In this document: positions 44,349-52,722 of the stretch, in pieces | How positions within the stretch are numbered: the first letter of the stretch is position 1 | How the letters are laid out: each line of letters begins with the position of its first letter | Origin: Flavobacteriales bacterium | GTDB lineage: Bacteria; Bacteroidota; Bacteroidia; Flavobacteriales_F; PHOS-HE28 | Direction: 5' to 3' | Assembly: GCA_016721825.1 (NCBI GenBank) | Contig: JADKHI010000005.1 | Span: 124,001-188,000 of the forward strand | DNA: 64,000 nt | Made by a program: the position numbers and the translations under genes | Notes under the pieces: generated by a model | The model's input: the letters and a program-made list of their open reading frames with translations, nothing else | The model's database searches: none | Told to the model about the DNA's origin: nothing

Positions 44349-44456
44349 TCGTGCTTCCCGGAAGCCGACCGCTTCCTATATCGACCATGCCATGCTTACC
44401 GGAACATCAGACCTCCGCGCCGTGCATTAACTTTCTTGCACCAACACCCAACGACC

Positions 44457-45212
44457 ATGCGTGCCTCTCTCTGCTGCTCGCCCTCACCGCCATCAACGTG
44501 CTCACCGCCCAAGTGAACATCGGCAACATGATGCCCAAGCCCGGCTCCAGCAAAGGCGTCAGCGTGGAGGACGACAAGTCCCCTTTCGTGCCGAACAGCT
44601 TCATCGGCAGCTTCCGGATGGAGAACCACATGTTCAGCAAGGGCGTGGAGGAGAAGAACAGCCCCACCACCATGCGCTATTGGAGCAGTGCGGAGATGAC
44701 GATGACCAAGATGGAGATGCCCGATGCCAAGGGTCAGGACATGCGCATGCTCACGGACCTGAAGGGCAAGTGGCAGTACATGATGATGGTGGACGAGAAG
44801 GGCAAGAAGACCGCCATGAAGTCCAAGAAGAAGACCATCGGTGCAGGATAATGGCAAGAAGCCAGCGCCAGAAGTGACCGTGACCGACGAGACCAAAGTG
44901 ATCGATGGACACACCTGCACCAAGGTGATCGTGAAGAGCACCGACGGCACCTGGACCGGCTGGGTGGCCAAGGACATGCCGGCCCCTTTCCAGGACATGA
45001 TGCGCAACGTGAAGACCGGCGACCCAGGCATGACCAAACGGATGAGCGAGGTGCAGGGCTTTCCCCTCGAATTCGAATGGGCGGACGCCAACGGCAAGGA
45101 CCGGATGGTCTGCTACATGAAGGATGTGGTGATCGGCGCGGTGGATGAAAGCGTGTTCAGCCTTGATGGCTATGAGGTGACGGAGATGCCGAGCATGTCC
45201 TTTGGACAATGA
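44457..45212 (+). CDS. DUF4412-like secreted protein (two frameshifts)
   Basis: A protein of about 250 residues of the DUF4412 type. The coding content is continuous over three frames: the ATG at 44457 (16 nt after a TAACTTTC box), the signal peptide core LSLLLALTAINVLTAQ two frames away, and the C-terminal half in the third frame from about 44841. Inserting one base near 44460-44463 and removing one G at 44840-44841 joins them as KKTIVQDNGKKPAPEV. Conserved pieces are NSFIGSFRMENHM, TMRYWSSAEMTM, VIDGHTCTKVIVKS and FPLEFEW. It is a single-domain relative of the three-repeat protein at 39064. The next gene overlaps by ATGA. Confidence 0.7.
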
Positions 45213-45250
45213 CCGCAGCAACCACGGCTGATGAGCGCCGTCATTGTCAC

Positions 45251-46828
45251 ATGAAAACGATCTCCCGGACGTTGAACGTGGTGCTCGCGTTGAGCACCTT
45301 CTGGAGCACGGCAACGGCACAGACCACGTTCCATCGCGTCCATTCCTACGGCTTCGCCCCCGGCCTTGAACATGTGCTGCGCCTGCCTTCAGGGCACCTG
45401 ATGCTCTACGGTGGTGGAATGTCCCCGACCTCTGGTAGCTTGAGCAAGCTGGCTCCGGACGGCATGATGCTCTGGAATGAAAAGGTGGAGATGTCCGGCC
45501 TTGGCTTCGAGATCCTGTTGCATGAAGGCATCCTTGATGCACACGGAAAGCTGGTGTTCGCAGCACGGAGCGTCTATCCTGCTAACGGAGCGTTGATCCG
45601 AATGGACACGAACGGGGTGGTGCTCTGGGCGCTGGACCTCGAACATCCGGCAGGGGATGTCATCGAGGCCAGCGACGGAAGCTATGCTGTGGCATCGGGC
45701 GCCCATGTGCCTGCGGAACCTTCGGACTGGGACCTCAACTTCACCAAGGTGGATACGACTGGCACTGTGCTGCTCCAAGCGCACTATACGGATGCCACAT
45801 GGACCACCTACGCAGCAACGAGCAAGACCGCATTCGACGCTGTGCAGGACAGCACCGGTGCCTTTGCGATCGCCTACCTGGCCGGGGAAGATCTTTGGGT
45901 GTTGAAGGTCAATGCGCTCGGGGCACCCCTCTGGCACCGTAAGCTGTTGGCGAACGTGTCCGGTGCAGGCTTTGGAACCAACGCTGAACATCCTTGGCGG
46001 ATGTTCCTTCATGCGGATGGGAACCTGACCTTGCTAGGATCGACCAGTGAGATCACTCCCCCACGTGACCTGGTGGTGATCCGCATGGACCAGAGCGGGA
46101 CGGTCATCAGTTCCAACCGGATGTCCACTACCGATGGCCTTCGCCAACGTGATGCGTTCCAAGCTACGGATGGCACGCTCTGGTCATGGATCTTCATGTT
46201 CAATGTGGGTGCTCCGTACAACGACGCGCTGGTCCATTTGACCGCCGATGGAGGGCTGATGAGCACCACCCGCATCTTTCATCCGTTGGGAGCTCAGCTT
46301 GCCGGAGCCTCGGTGGACAGCGATGGGGGCATCGATCTGCTCTACCCTGGGCCCACGGATTCACTGGGAACGACGATCCCACGGGAAGTGGAACGAGTGA
46401 ACGCCACCTTCCTGCTGGAATGCTCAACGACCGACCAGCCCACGCTATCACAGCTCTCGGGTACTGTTTCGGTATTGGATTCGTTCCCGCTTTACGCCTA
46501 CGCTGGGGCCATGCCGCAACCCGTCGCGATGATCATCACGGACCGCATCAGTATTGAGCTTCAGACCTGCTTGAGCACTGCCCTTGATGAATCGGCACAG
46601 CCCACGCCTACGCAACTGGAGATCGCCGGGACCTTGCTTCGCATCCGTGGTGGTTCAACCGAGAACGTCACGTACTTCCGATCGACGGACGCCCTAGGAC
46701 GCTTGCTCATCGATCATTTCCCATCGAACGGTGAACTGCAGCTGGAGGGATCGCGACCCGGACCGGTGTTCTGGTCCATTGGCTTTACGGATGGCAGCTC
46801 GCAGAGCGGTAGAACGATGATCCCGTGA
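45251..46828 (+). CDS. Hypothetical secreted protein, possible T9SS cargo
   Basis: A 525-residue exported protein; MKTISRTLNVVLALSTFWSTATAQ is the signal peptide, although an earlier ATG at 45209 overlaps the previous stop. The body has repeated strands such as LAPDGMMLWNEKV, MDTNGVVLWALDL and VNALGAPLWHRKL about 60-110 residues apart, like the delta-60/PQQ-like 'D-x-x-G-x-x-L-W' propeller repeats of secreted Bacteroidota proteins. The C-terminal ~80 residues (from LRIRGGSTENVTYFRSTDAL) resemble a weak type A sorting domain but lack the YPNP opening. One bp separates it from the next gene. Confidence 0.7.
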   Translation: MKTISRTLNVVLALSTFWSTATAQTTFHRVHSYGFAPGLEHVLRLPSGHLMLYGGGMSPTSGSLSKLAPDGMMLWNEKVEMSGLGFEILLHEGILDAHGKLVFAARSVYPANGALIRMDTNGVVLWALDLEHPAGDVIEASDGSYAVASGAHVPAEPSDWDLNFTKVDTTGTVLLQAHYTDATWTTYAATSKTAFDAVQDSTGAFAIAYLAGEDLWVLKVNALGAPLWHRKLLANVSGAGFGTNAEHPWRMFLHADGNLTLLGSTSEITPPRDLVVIRMDQSGTVISSNRMSTTDGLRQRDAFQATDGTLWSWIFMFNVGAPYNDALVHLTADGGLMSTTRIFHPLGAQLAGASVDSDGGIDLLYPGPTDSLGTTIPREVERVNATFLLECSTTDQPTLSQLSGTVSVLDSFPLYAYAGAMPQPVAMIITDRISIELQTCLSTALDESAQPTPTQLEIAGTLLRIRGGSTENVTYFRSTDALGRLLIDHFPSNGELQLEGSRPGPVFWSIGFTDGSSQSGRTMIP

Positions 46829-46829
46829 C

Positions 46830-47291
46830 ATGCTGAACATCGGGCGTCGTGGGCTGAGCACCCTGTTCATTCTCACCGGCATGCTGTTGGCCCGGAGCGT
46901 AGCAGGGCAGTTCGACGACCTCGCAGTTCGCCTCCATGCCACCGACCGCGACTCCATGGTACATGTCGACAGCACGCGGTTCCGGGCGCTGGTCGAACAC
47001 CTCTGCTTGAAATTCAAGGACGCTCCCCTGGAGACCTGGTCGGTCGAGGACCATATCAACCTGATGCGCTGTGCCAACACCATGATGTTCGAGCGCAGGG
47101 TCGGCGAACAGTTCGCCGGTGAGCCGTACCAGCGTCTTGATGCCATGATCGACGCGCAGAACTACGTCCACTGGATCACTGAGCGCTATCCGAAATGGAT
47201 CCCGAACCGGGGCATGGGCCTGTACATTCCGGACCTTGACATGGAGATGGGAGGCACTCCTTCGCTACGTGGACGGTTCAATGTGCAGTGA
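46830..47291 (+). CDS. Hypothetical secreted protein
   Basis: A 153-residue protein with signal peptide MLNIGRRGLSTLFILTGMLL...AGQ. The mature part is mainly helical, with two Cys (HLCLKF and LMRCAN), a FERRVGEQFAGEPYQRLD segment, and a Pro-rich end (RYPKWIPNRGMGLYIPDLD). No family is recognised. It lies 1 bp after the previous stop and 7 bp before the next start, within a run of co-oriented genes. Confidence 0.65.
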   Translation: MLNIGRRGLSTLFILTGMLLARSVAGQFDDLAVRLHATDRDSMVHVDSTRFRALVEHLCLKFKDAPLETWSVEDHINLMRCANTMMFERRVGEQFAGEPYQRLDAMIDAQNYVHWITERYPKWIPNRGMGLYIPDLDMEMGGTPSLRGRFNVQ

Positions 47292-47298
47292 CCTGAAG

Positions 47299-47892
47299 AT
47301 GGCCTCCAAGCTCGATACCCTTGAACGCGTTGAGGTCACAAGCCGGTCCCAATGGCGTGCTTGGTTGAAGAAGCACCATAAGCGCAAGGAGGGCATTTGG
47401 CTTGTGACCTGGAAAAAGGCCACACCAGCGAAACATCTGCCTTACGCGGCCATTGTGGAGGAAGCGCTCTGCTTTGGCTGGATCGACAGCCTGCCTCGCA
47501 AGCTGGATGAGGAACGCACCATGCTTTATATCAGCCCCCGCAAGCCGAAGAGCGTGTGGAGCAAACTGAATAAAGAACGCATTGTGAAACTGGAAGCGAC
47601 AGGGCTGATGACCAAGGCCGGACGGGCGAAGATCGAAGCTGCCAAGCATGATAGGACCTGGACGATCTTGGATGCGGTGGAAGCGATGGCCATGCCCGAC
47701 GAACTGACCAACGCTCTGGCGCGCGCCCCCCTTGCAAGGAAGCACTTCGAGGCCTTTCCGCCAGGCAGCCGCAAGATCATCCTGCAATGGATCAATAGCG
47801 CCAGGACAAGCGCCACACGCGACAAGCGGATCAGCGAGACCGTGACCTTGGCCGCGAAGAACATCCGGGCGAACCAAGGCAAGCCGACATGA
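47299..47892 (+). CDS. YdeI/OmpD-associated-family protein
   Basis: A 197-residue cytoplasmic protein beginning MASKLDTLERVEVTSRSQWR. Hallmarks of the YdeI/OmpD-associated family are WLKKHHKRKEGIWLVTWKK, LPYAAIVEEALCFGWIDS (about residues 50-67), ISPRKPKSVWSKLNKERI and the C-terminal PPGSRKIILQWINSARTSATRDKRI. Some members are described as bacteriocin- or polymyxin-protection proteins, but the biochemical role is unclear. The stop overlaps the TIGR02757 gene (ATGA), so the two are coupled. An upstream in-frame ATG at 47236 lies within the previous gene. Confidence 0.88.
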   Translation: MASKLDTLERVEVTSRSQWRAWLKKHHKRKEGIWLVTWKKATPAKHLPYAAIVEEALCFGWIDSLPRKLDEERTMLYISPRKPKSVWSKLNKERIVKLEATGLMTKAGRAKIEAAKHDRTWTILDAVEAMAMPDELTNALARAPLARKHFEAFPPGSRKIILQWINSARTSATRDKRISETVTLAAKNIRANQGKPT

Positions 47893-48659
47893 AAAATGCT
47901 CGGTTGAAGGACCTCCTCAACGAGGCCTACGATCGCTACGCACGGCCGGAGTTCATCGCCAGCGATCCGATCCATATTCCACGTGGCTTCAGCACCCGCG
48001 CCGATGCGGAGGTCATCGGCTTCCTTACCGCCACGATCGCCTGGGGCCAACGCGTCACCATCATCAACAACGCGAAGAAGCTCGTTCAGCTGATGGACGA
48101 GGCACCCAACGACTTCGTGTTGCACGCCACAGGACAAGACCTTGGCCGCTTGGACCGCTTCGTTCATCGCACCTTCAACGGCATTGATGCCCGGCAATTC
48201 GTGCTCGGCATACGGCACCTTTACGTCCACCATGGTGGCTTGGAGGAGGCCTTTCTGGAGAATGGGAAGCTTGGCGACATGGGCTCGGCGATCGAGCTTT
48301 TCAAGTCCCGCTTCTTCGAACCGGAGCATCAAACCCGTACCCGCAAGCATGTGGCCGATCCGTCCAAGGGCAGTAACGCAAAGCGCATCAACATGTACCT
48401 GCGGTGGATGGTGCGCCCCAACGACCGGGGTGTGGACCTGGGCCTCTGGAAACGCATCAAGCCGGCTGACCTGATGGTGCCACTGGATGTGCACACTGGT
48501 CGCGTGGCGCGTGAACTGGGCCTGTTGAAACGAAAGCAGGATGACTGGAAAAGCGTGGTCGAGCTTACGGAGCAACTCCGCAAGCTCGACCCGAAGGACC
48601 CTGTGAAATACGATATCGCGCTCTTCGCCCTGGGCGTGAACGGGGGCCTTATTCGATGA
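47889..48659 (+). CDS. TIGR02757 family protein
   Basis: A 256-residue protein of a family found almost only in Bacteroidota. The pattern is complete: LLNEAYDRYARPEFIASDPI, HIPRGFSTRADAEVIGFLTA, TIAWGQRVTIINNAKKLVQL, RHLYVHHGGLEEAF, KRINMYLRWMVRPND and the terminal DPVKYDIALFALGV. The helical layout (helix-hairpin-helix-like RxxxYLRWM) hints at a DNA-glycosylase relationship, but no activity is established to my knowledge. It overlaps the T9SS gene tail to tail by 11 bp. Confidence 0.9.
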   Translation: MKNARLKDLLNEAYDRYARPEFIASDPIHIPRGFSTRADAEVIGFLTATIAWGQRVTIINNAKKLVQLMDEAPNDFVLHATGQDLGRLDRFVHRTFNGIDARQFVLGIRHLYVHHGGLEEAFLENGKLGDMGSAIELFKSRFFEPEHQTRTRKHVADPSKGSNAKRINMYLRWMVRPNDRGVDLGLWKRIKPADLMVPLDVHTGRVARELGLLKRKQDDWKSVVELTEQLRKLDPKDPVKYDIALFALGVNGGLIR

Positions 48660-51069
48660 CCAAGCGCAGGGTGCGGCTCATTCCGTTCGCCGAAGCGCGC
48701 AGCAGGTAAATGCCTGCCGACAGCCCTTGGCGATCGAAGGAGGTACGGGTGCCACCGGTAGCGGCCCAATCACGTACCAAACGACCCATGCCATCGGAGA
48801 GCGTGAGTTCCACGCGGCCATTGAAGCCTGCACCCAGCAGCAAGCTGGCCTCCTGTCCAATCGGATTCGGATAGACCGACACTTCACCGTCCATGGTCAT
48901 CTGTTCGTTCACTCCGACCGTTCCATAGGTCAGGGTGTTCAATACAGTATTCGTGATGATGGCCGGGTTCAGATCGAAATAGATCGACGCTGTGTTGGTG
49001 AGCTCAGTGGCCTCTGGCAAATTGGACAAATGGTCGATCGCGAAGCGCACGTAGCCTTGGCTTCCGACCAGGTCCGATGCGCTATCGGGCAACTGGATGT
49101 TCGGGAACTGAAAGCGCACCTCTCCTGTTGGGGCGATGGCCGTGCGGAGCGTGTGGCTCGTTGACAGCACGCGGAGCGTCGACCAGTCGAGATCCGCATC
49201 AAGCTGGTCCACAATTTCCACATCCTGTGCAGAGGCGTTACCGGTGTTCTGGAAGCGCACTGTGTACGTCAGCTCCGTACCCATGGCGGTCCAATGTTCC
49301 GTGCCCTCACCTTCGGGCATGACCTGCTTGTCGTTGGGGTCGTAAGCGCAAAGAAGTACGGGCTCATAGGTGTTGACGAAGGAGCCCTGGCTCACCCCGT
49401 TCACGACCGAGGAAACGGTCAGGAGATCATGCAGTGTTTCGCCCAAGTGAGTTGGTCCCGGCAGCAGAACGTTCAGTTCGATGGAACGTTGGTGCGAGGG
49501 CTGTACGTTCTGGAAGGTCCAATGGGCCACGCCGGATTGCACAGTGGCCGAGGGCAGCGTCATTCCAAGCGTGGACAGGTCGTCAAGGTCCAAGGCCACT
49601 TCGATATCGCAAGTACGGTTGCCCGCGTTGCGTACGTTCACCCAGTAGCGGACCTCTTCGTTGCAGCGCATGGCACCGCTTGTGAGTTGTGGCACAAGGC
49701 TGTGCACATTACCATCGGCGACGAACCCGAAATCGGTGTGGACGGCAACGACGGTGTTCGCCACCGAGGCTGTGCGTGAGGTCGGCGTCGTCGGTGTCCA
49801 GAGGGGATCCGAAGCCATGCTCACCACGATGTTGCCCGTGGGGACGTCCATCCAGTACATGCCGCTATGGTTCGTATACACGGAGCCTACACCGTCCAGG
49901 TCGACACGGAAGCCGTTCATGCCATGGTCGGTTCCGTTGAACAGGCCATCGCCATTGATGTCGTTGAACACACGGCCCAGTACGCGGCCTGTGGCATAAG
50001 CAAGGTTCTCGTAGGTCGAGATGCGGTTCAGGGTGGCGCTGGCCACGAACACTTCGGCATCACCGTCGCCGTTCACATCACCAGCTGTGAGGGCGGTAAC
50101 TCCTGGCATGGCCACGTCGATCACCTGGCGCGGGCCAAAAGCACCTTGCCCGTCGGTGTTCTCATACCACACCACTTCATCCAGATCCGCGTCGCACATG
50201 ACCACATCCTGGTCGCCGTCGGCATCCAGATCGGCAAGCAGTAGGGCTTCGAATTCCGTGTAAGCTGTTTCGATCGGTGAAGGGCTGCCTAGCGATCCAC
50301 TTCCCGTGGTGTTGCGCTGCCAGGCCATACCGGAAAGGGCCGAGGCGCTGACGACATCCGCATGGCCATCACCATCAAGGTCTCCTGCACCACCAATGTC
50401 ACCGCTGACCAAGGCTACGGGCGTTGCAAAGGTGCCCCCACCCAGGTTGTGGGCCATGGTGAACTGTCCGGCGATCGCCGAGGACCAGAGGATATCGAGA
50501 TCACCATCACCATCTTGGTCGTTCGCTTGCAAGGAACGCCCGGCACCCGCGGCGACCAAGGTCAATGGGCCGAACTGACCCTGGCCATCATTGATGCTCC
50601 AATGGATGTTCCCGGTCTCGGAAAGCAAGAGAAGGTCTTGGTCTCCGTCCCCATCGAGGTCGGCGTGTTCCAACTGAACGGTGGAATAGGAGCTTGTCAA
50701 CGTCACCGGCTGACCGAACAGGGCACCACCGATGTTGGGGTACCACCGAATTCCGCCACCGAATTGGAGCCCTGCGACCAAGTCCACGGCTCCATCACCG
50801 TTCACATCGACCGCGCGTGCCATCAGCACCAAGGGATCGATCAGCACGGGACCGGACCAGGTGCCCTGGCCGTCGGTGTTGGTGCGCAATACAGCTCCCT
50901 CGCGACCCGCGGTCAGCAGATCAAGGTCACCATCATCGTCCACATCAACAAGGTCGATGGAACAAGGGCCTTCGCTGAACTGAAAGGTCTCCGGCCCGAA
51001 CTGGGCGAAGATGCCTGTGGGAAGTGTGAGGCCAAGAACGAGCGCGGTGAGAGTATGAGGAGAGCGCAT
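48649..51069 (-). CDS. T9SS-secreted FG-GAP/VCBS-repeat protein with type A sorting domain
   Basis: An 806-residue secreted protein starting at 51069 (MRSPHTLTALVLGLTLPTGIFAQ). Residues about 25-370 contain seven or so FG-GAP/VCBS repeats, each with a calcium-binding loop such as DVDDDGDLDLL, DLDGDGDQDLL, DQDGDGDLDIL and DLDADGDQDVV. They should form an integrin-like propeller. A prealbumin-like SdrD/Cna segment (FNDINGDGLFNGTDHGMNGF), a DUF11-like repeat region (LTYTVRFQNTGNASAQDVEI) and a type A sorting domain (VYPNPIGQ...TLRLVIE) follow. The sorting domain directs outer-membrane translocation by the Por machinery. The ligand is unknown. Confidence 0.9.
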   Translation of the reverse strand: MRSPHTLTALVLGLTLPTGIFAQFGPETFQFSEGPCSIDLVDVDDDGDLDLLTAGREGAVLRTNTDGQGTWSGPVLIDPLVLMARAVDVNGDGAVDLVAGLQFGGGIRWYPNIGGALFGQPVTLTSSYSTVQLEHADLDGDGDQDLLLLSETGNIHWSINDGQGQFGPLTLVAAGAGRSLQANDQDGDGDLDILWSSAIAGQFTMAHNLGGGTFATPVALVSGDIGGAGDLDGDGHADVVSASALSGMAWQRNTTGSGSLGSPSPIETAYTEFEALLLADLDADGDQDVVMCDADLDEVVWYENTDGQGAFGPRQVIDVAMPGVTALTAGDVNGDGDAEVFVASATLNRISTYENLAYATGRVLGRVFNDINGDGLFNGTDHGMNGFRVDLDGVGSVYTNHSGMYWMDVPTGNIVVSMASDPLWTPTTPTSRTASVANTVVAVHTDFGFVADGNVHSLVPQLTSGAMRCNEEVRYWVNVRNAGNRTCDIEVALDLDDLSTLGMTLPSATVQSGVAHWTFQNVQPSHQRSIELNVLLPGPTHLGETLHDLLTVSSVVNGVSQGSFVNTYEPVLLCAYDPNDKQVMPEGEGTEHWTAMGTELTYTVRFQNTGNASAQDVEIVDQLDADLDWSTLRVLSTSHTLRTAIAPTGEVRFQFPNIQLPDSASDLVGSQGYVRFAIDHLSNLPEATELTNTASIYFDLNPAIITNTVLNTLTYGTVGVNEQMTMDGEVSVYPNPIGQEASLLLGAGFNGRVELTLSDGMGRLVRDWAATGGTRTSFDRQGLSAGIYLLRASANGMSRTLRLVIE

Positions 51070-51161
51070 GTGCAAGCGGTATGTGGCCGCTGATACGCAC
51101 GCTTCGGTCGACAAGTTTCACCATACTGTCGACCAATTCTCAAAACCGACCCACGAACCCG

Positions 51162-52694
51162 TTAGCGATGGCTGTAGTTCGGAGCCTCCCGGGTGATGAA
51201 GACATCGTGCGGATGGCTTTCCTTGACACCGGCCGTGGTGATGCGGATGAAGCGCGCCTGCTTGAGGGCCTCCATGTCCTTCGCACCACAATAGCCCATG
51301 CCGGCCCGCAGACCACCGACCAGTTGGTGCACAACTTCGGACAGCTTGCCCTTGTAGGGAACCCTTCCGCTGATCCCCTCGGGCACCAGCTTCTTGATAT
51401 CGTCCTCCATGTCCTGGAAATAGCGGTCCTTGCTGCCGAGTTGCATGGCTTCGATGCTGCCCATGCCACGGTAGGCTTTGAATCGGCGGCCTTCGTAGAT
51501 GATGGTCTCTCCAGGGCTCTCTTCTACACCGGCGAACATGCTGCCCACCATCACGGTGCCGGCACCGGCCGCCAAGGCTTTCACCACATCGCCGGTGTAG
51601 CGAATGCCGCCATCAGCGATAACGGGAACGCCGGAACCTTCGATGGCGCGTGCACAATCGAACACCGCCGTTAGCTGGGGTACGCCAACACCAGCGATCA
51701 CGCGGGTGGTGCAAATGCTACCGGGTCCGATGCCCACCTTCACGGCGTCGGCACCAGCCTCCACTAACGCCAAGGCGGCCTCGGCAGTGGCGATATTGCC
51801 TACTACGACATCCAAGTTGGGGTAGGTCCGTTTCACCTGCTTCAGCATGTCGATCACCCCGCGGGTGTGGCCGTGTGCGGTGTCGATCACGATGGCATCC
51901 ACACCGGCATCCACCAAGGCCTTGGCGCGTTCGATCGAATCGCCGGAAATGCCGATCGCTGCCGCCACACGCAAGCGACCCAAGTGATCCTTGCACGCAT
52001 GGGGGCGTTGCTTCAGCTTGATGATGTCCTTGTAGGTGATGAGGCCGACCAGATGTCCTTCCTTATCGACCACCGGGAGCTTCTCGATCTTGTGCTCCTG
52101 AAGGATGTCCTCGGCCTGGGCCATAGTCGTCTTCGGCTCTGCGGTGATCAGGTGCTTGCTGGTCATCACCTCGGTCACGGGGCGGCTCATCTTCTTCTCG
52201 AAGCGCAGGTCGCGGTTGGTCACGATGCCCACGAGCAGGTTGGCGCCGTTCACCACCGGGATGCCCCCGATCTTGTTCTCGGCCATCAGCTTCAATGCAT
52301 CGCCCACCAAGGCTCCTTCGTCCAGCTTCACGGGATCGAGGATCATGCCGCTTTCACTGCGTTTCACGCGTCGCACCTCGTTGGCCTGCTCGGCCACCGA
52401 TTGGTTCTTGTGCACCACGCCGATGCCACCCTGCTGGGCGATGGCGATGGCCAGCTCCGCGCCGGTCACCGTGTCCATGGCCGCACTTACGATCGGGACA
52501 TTGAGCGTGATGTTCCGGGAGAAACGGCTCACGATGCTCACCTCGCGAGGAAGCACCTCGCTGTACGCGGGAATGAGGAGCACGTCATCATACGTGAGCC
52601 CTTCGCCTGCGAACTTATCGGTGGAATGAAGGCCGGTGCCGGAAGAGGAGCGGGCCGGGCGTTGTGCCGGGGTCGCGGTAGCCTGTGGATCCAT
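51162..52694 (-). CDS. guaB: IMP dehydrogenase
   Basis: A 510-residue enzyme that oxidises IMP to XMP, the committed step of GMP synthesis. The N-terminal barrel begins GEGLTYDDVLLIPAYSEVLP. Two CBS domains (about residues 115-235; VTEVMTSKHLITAEPKTTMA, HKIEKLPVVDKEGHLVGLIT) regulate it. The catalytic loop is GIGPGSICTTRVIAGVGVPQ with the active-site Cys, and the flap region is RYFQDMEDDIKKLVPEGISG. It is about 20 residues longer than usual at the N-terminus, with a Ser/Ala/Pro/Thr-rich extension. The ATG at 52694 lies 3 nt after a perfect TACTTTTG box. Confidence 0.97.
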   Translation of the reverse strand: MDPQATATPAQRPARSSSGTGLHSTDKFAGEGLTYDDVLLIPAYSEVLPREVSIVSRFSRNITLNVPIVSAAMDTVTGAELAIAIAQQGGIGVVHKNQSVAEQANEVRRVKRSESGMILDPVKLDEGALVGDALKLMAENKIGGIPVVNGANLLVGIVTNRDLRFEKKMSRPVTEVMTSKHLITAEPKTTMAQAEDILQEHKIEKLPVVDKEGHLVGLITYKDIIKLKQRPHACKDHLGRLRVAAAIGISGDSIERAKALVDAGVDAIVIDTAHGHTRGVIDMLKQVKRTYPNLDVVVGNIATAEAALALVEAGADAVKVGIGPGSICTTRVIAGVGVPQLTAVFDCARAIEGSGVPVIADGGIRYTGDVVKALAAGAGTVMVGSMFAGVEESPGETIIYEGRRFKAYRGMGSIEAMQLGSKDRYFQDMEDDIKKLVPEGISGRVPYKGKLSEVVHQLVGGLRAGMGYCGAKDMEALKQARFIRITTAGVKESHPHDVFITREAPNYSHR

Positions 52695-52697
52695 GCA

Positions 52698-52705
52698 CAA
52701 AAGTA
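52698..52705 (-). promoter_or_regulatory. -7 box TACTTTTG of guaB
   Basis: This exact TAnnTTTG match on the minus strand ends 3 nt before the ATG at 52694, which implies a leaderless message if it is the real promoter. Confidence 0.5.
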
Positions 52706-52722
52706 CACATCCCGGCGGAACG

